Source: an uncultured Alphaproteobacteria bacterium (lineage in GTDB: Bacteria > Pseudomonadota > Alphaproteobacteria > Micropepsales > Micropepsaceae). Taken from it: a DNA stretch of 64,000 nucleotides. Location: contig CADEFU010000008.1 of assembly GCA_902826695.1 (NCBI GenBank), positions 62,001 to 126,000 on the forward strand. Direction: 5' to 3'. Under the pieces are notes generated by a model. It ran no database searches. It was given only the letters and a program-made list of their open reading frames with translations, and was not told the origin of the DNA. Made by a program: the position numbers and the translations under genes. Positions within the stretch are counted from its first letter, which is position 1. Each line of letters begins with the position of its first letter. Positions 61,812-64,000 of this stretch are shown piece after piece.

Positions 61812-64000
61812 ATGGCGCTTGAGGACCTGATACGCGACGTCGACCTCAAGGACGCGCTTGGCGAGCGTTACCTTGCCTATGCACTGTCCACGATCATGCA
61901 GCGCGCGCTGCCGGACGTGCGCGATGGGATGAAGCCCGTCCATCGGCGGTTGCTGTTTGCAATGCAGCGGCTGAGGCTGGATCCCACGGGTAGCTTCTCG
62001 AAGTCGGCGCGCGTCGTCGGCGATGTCATGGGTAAGTTCCACCCGCACGGCGACCAATCGATCTACGATGCGCTGGTGCGCTTGGTGCAGACGTTCTCGC
62101 TGCGCTACCCGCTGATCGACGGGCAAGGCAATTTTGGCAACGTCGATGGCGATAACCCTGCCGCGATGCGCTACACGGAAAGCCGGTTGACCGTTATCGG
62201 CGAGCTGCTGCTGGACGGGCTCGACGACGATGGCACCGACTACCGGGCGACTTACGATGGGAAGGAAAGCGAACCGCTCGTTTTGCCCGGCGGGTTTCCA
62301 AACCTGCTTGCGAACGGGTCTTCGGGCATCGCGGTCGGCATGGCGACGAATATTCCGCCGCACAATTTAGATGAGATCGCCCAAGCGCTGATCCATCTCG
62401 TCAGTGCGCCGAATGCGCGCGACGACACGCTGTTGCAGTATATCAAGGGACCGGACTTTCCGACCGGCGGCATTGTGGTGGAGCCGGCGGAATCTATCGC
62501 GGAGGCCTATCGCACCGGCAAGGGCGGGTTCCGTTTGCGTGCGCGCTGGCACAAGGAAGAAGGCGCGCGCGGGACCTGGGTCGTGATCGTGACGGAGATC
62601 CCCTACCAGGTCGCCAAGAGCAAGCTGATCAAAGACATCGCCGACATGATCGGCGACAAGAAGCTGCCGTTTCTGGACGACATTCGCGACGAGTCGGCGG
62701 AAGACATCCGCATCGTGCTGGTGCCGAAGAGCCGGAACATCGAGCCCGACGTGATGATGGAACAGCTGTTCCGCACAACCGCATTGGAGACGCGGTTCTC
62801 GCTCAACATGACGGTGCTGGACTCGAGTCAAACGCCGCGCGTGATGAGTTTGAAGCAGACGCTGGTCTCGTTCCTCGATCATCAGCGGAACGTGCTGATC
62901 CGGCGCGCGAGCCATCGTTTGGCAAAAATCGCCGAGCGGCTCGAGATTCTCGACGGGTTCTTGTCGGTGTTCTTGAACATCGACAAGGTCATCAAGATCA
63001 TCCGGACGTCCGACGATCCGAAAGCGGAATTGATTAAGGCGTTCAAGCTGACCGATCTGCAGGCCGAATCCATTCTCAATATGCGGCTTCGGAGCTTGCG
63101 CAAGCTCGAAGAGATCGAGATTCGCCAGGAGCACACGTCGCTGCAGGCGGAGCAGAAGGAGCTGAAGTCGCTGGTCAAATCCGAGGACAAGCAAAACGAC
63201 CGGTTGAAGGCGAGCTTCCAGGAGTTGCGGGCGAAGTTCGGCGCGAAGACGGTGCTTGGCAAACGCCGCTCGCAGCTGTCGGACGCGCCCATGATCGAAG
63301 ACGTGCCGATGGAGGCGTTGATCGAGAAGGAACCGATCACCGTCGTCTGTTCGGACAAGGGCTGGATCCGCGCGATGAAGGGGCATATGGAGCCCAGCGA
63401 CGACGTGAAGTTCAAAGACGGCGACAAGGGCCGGTTCTGGGTGAAGGCCCAGACGACGGACAAGCTGGTGTTGTTTGCGACGAATGGGCGTTTCTTCACG
63501 CTCGAATGCAAGGACTTGCCGGGCGGTCGCGGGCATGGTGAGCCGGTTCGCTTGATGTGCGACCTTGAGAACGATCAGGACATCGTTTCGCTGTTCGTGC
63601 ACCAGCCGGGGCGTAAGCTTCTGATCGCGTCGAGCTCCGGCCGCGGCTTTGTCGTGCCGGAAGACGAGGTCATCGCACAGAAGAAGGGCGGTAAGCAGGT
63701 AATGAACGTCGATCCGCTGGAAGAGGCGAAGGTCTGTACGCCGGCGGTGGGCGATCACGTGGCGTTCATCGGCGAGAACCGGAAGATGGTCATCTTCAAG
63801 CTTGCCGACGTGCCGGAAATGGCGAAGGGCAAGGGCGTGGCGCTGCAGAAGTACAAGGACGGCGGGCTCGTCGATGCGACGTCGTTCGTCTACGCCGACG
63901 GTTTGCGCGATTACAACGGACGGACCTGGGAAAAGAGCGAACTCAGCGACTATCGCGGCGAGCGCGCGCAAGCGGGGCGGCTGGCACCAAAGGGCTGGCC
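61812..64000 (+). CDS. parC: DNA topoisomerase IV subunit A (3' end outside the window)
   Basis: 729 codons are visible. The product begins MALEDLIRDVDLKDALGERY, and the active-site tyrosine is residue 121 in AAMRYTESRL. The winged-helix domain, tower, coiled coil (about 400-470) and C-terminal beta-pinwheel are recognisable. It decatenates chromosomes with ParE. In the quinolone pocket the sequence is HPHGDQSIYD, so E. coli Ser80 and Glu84 correspond to Gln82 and Asp86. GAGG lies 8 nt before ATG 61812. The frame runs to the window edge without a stop. Confidence 0.96.
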   Translation, partial: MALEDLIRDVDLKDALGERYLAYALSTIMQRALPDVRDGMKPVHRRLLFAMQRLRLDPTGSFSKSARVVGDVMGKFHPHGDQSIYDALVRLVQTFSLRYPLIDGQGNFGNVDGDNPAAMRYTESRLTVIGELLLDGLDDDGTDYRATYDGKESEPLVLPGGFPNLLANGSSGIAVGMATNIPPHNLDEIAQALIHLVSAPNARDDTLLQYIKGPDFPTGGIVVEPAESIAEAYRTGKGGFRLRARWHKEEGARGTWVVIVTEIPYQVAKSKLIKDIADMIGDKKLPFLDDIRDESAEDIRIVLVPKSRNIEPDVMMEQLFRTTALETRFSLNMTVLDSSQTPRVMSLKQTLVSFLDHQRNVLIRRASHRLAKIAERLEILDGFLSVFLNIDKVIKIIRTSDDPKAELIKAFKLTDLQAESILNMRLRSLRKLEEIEIRQEHTSLQAEQKELKSLVKSEDKQNDRLKASFQELRAKFGAKTVLGKRRSQLSDAPMIEDVPMEALIEKEPITVVCSDKGWIRAMKGHMEPSDDVKFKDGDKGRFWVKAQTTDKLVLFATNGRFFTLECKDLPGGRGHGEPVRLMCDLENDQDIVSLFVHQPGRKLLIASSSGRGFVVPEDEVIAQKKGGKQVMNVDPLEEAKVCTPAVGDHVAFIGENRKMVIFKLADVPEMAKGKGVALQKYKDGGLVDATSFVYADGLRDYNGRTWEKSELSDYRGERAQAGRLAPKGW

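Noticed and set aside
62367..63971. 534-codon open frame on the minus strand
   Set aside because: It is fully antisense to parC; its product is His/Arg/Leu-rich with no family features, as expected from the shadow of a GC-rich gene.

Overview
The window is about 63% GC chromosomal DNA from an alphaproteobacterium. Evidence for this is the housekeeping gene order (pyrB-pyrC-plsY-dprA-topA-rnr; ruvX divergent from gatCAB; rpoZ-rsh-pyrE-pdxJ-acpS-lepB-rnc-era with recO-parC close by), the single long RelA/SpoT homologue and the short Sel1-type protein. The genus cannot be named from the sequence. Genes are tightly packed with many 1-4 nt stop/start overlaps. I see no rRNA, tRNA, CRISPR array, insertion sequence or prophage.

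Layout. 1-4.7 kb: an MFS transporter cut by the left edge, a NUDT19-like Nudix hydrolase, an SPFH membrane protein, an ornithine-type decarboxylase and a GAF-GGDEF protein, all on the minus strand. 4.9-16.7 kb: pyrimidine, phospholipid and DNA-processing genes (rnr, topA, dprA, plsY, a pyrC-like gene lacking metal ligands, pyrB), then AEC and MFS transporters and ruvX. A 34-codon membrane peptide with a near-perfect ribosome binding site lies on the opposite strand between plsY and dprA. 16.8-20.1 kb: gatCAB. 20.2-23.6 kb: a membrane protein with a duplicated Cys-bounded module, a 33-codon Lys/Ala-rich protein, a Sel1-type protein, a crotonase and a flavodoxin-like oxidoreductase. 23.6-27.5 kb: soluble lytic transglycosylase, dapA, smpB. 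27.6-32.4 kb: a DUF2975 membrane protein/XRE regulator pair with a palindrome inside its promoter, and a 1342-residue protein that joins cyclase, TIR, degenerate cyclase, ATPase and TPR-like regions.

32.7-41.5 kb is accessory metabolism: hydrolases, a sulfite-oxidase-like enzyme, a phosphodiester-glycosidase-like protein, an EamA exporter, a class C beta-lactamase-like esterase, an NPP-type phosphodiesterase, a desaturase-tetR operon with a perfect 20-bp palindrome, a family 5 uracil-DNA glycosylase and a VOC protein. 41.5-46.3 kb is a neutral-lipid locus (SDR, phasin, alpha/beta hydrolase, wax ester synthase/DGAT, TetR regulator). 46.4-51.2 kb holds a lipase-like hydrolase, a secreted TonB C-terminal domain protein, two paired amidohydrolases (one without its HxH motif) and a YajG-like lipoprotein. 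51.2-64 kb is a core block: folK, rpoZ, rsh, pyrE, pdxJ, acpS, two tandem lepB genes, rnc, era, two tandem secreted YbjN-like genes, recO and the first 729 codons of parC.

The best candidates for unfamiliar biology are the cyclase-TIR-ATPase protein, the two small proteins with strong ribosome binding sites, the tandem secreted YbjN-like pair and the promoters with embedded palindromes.
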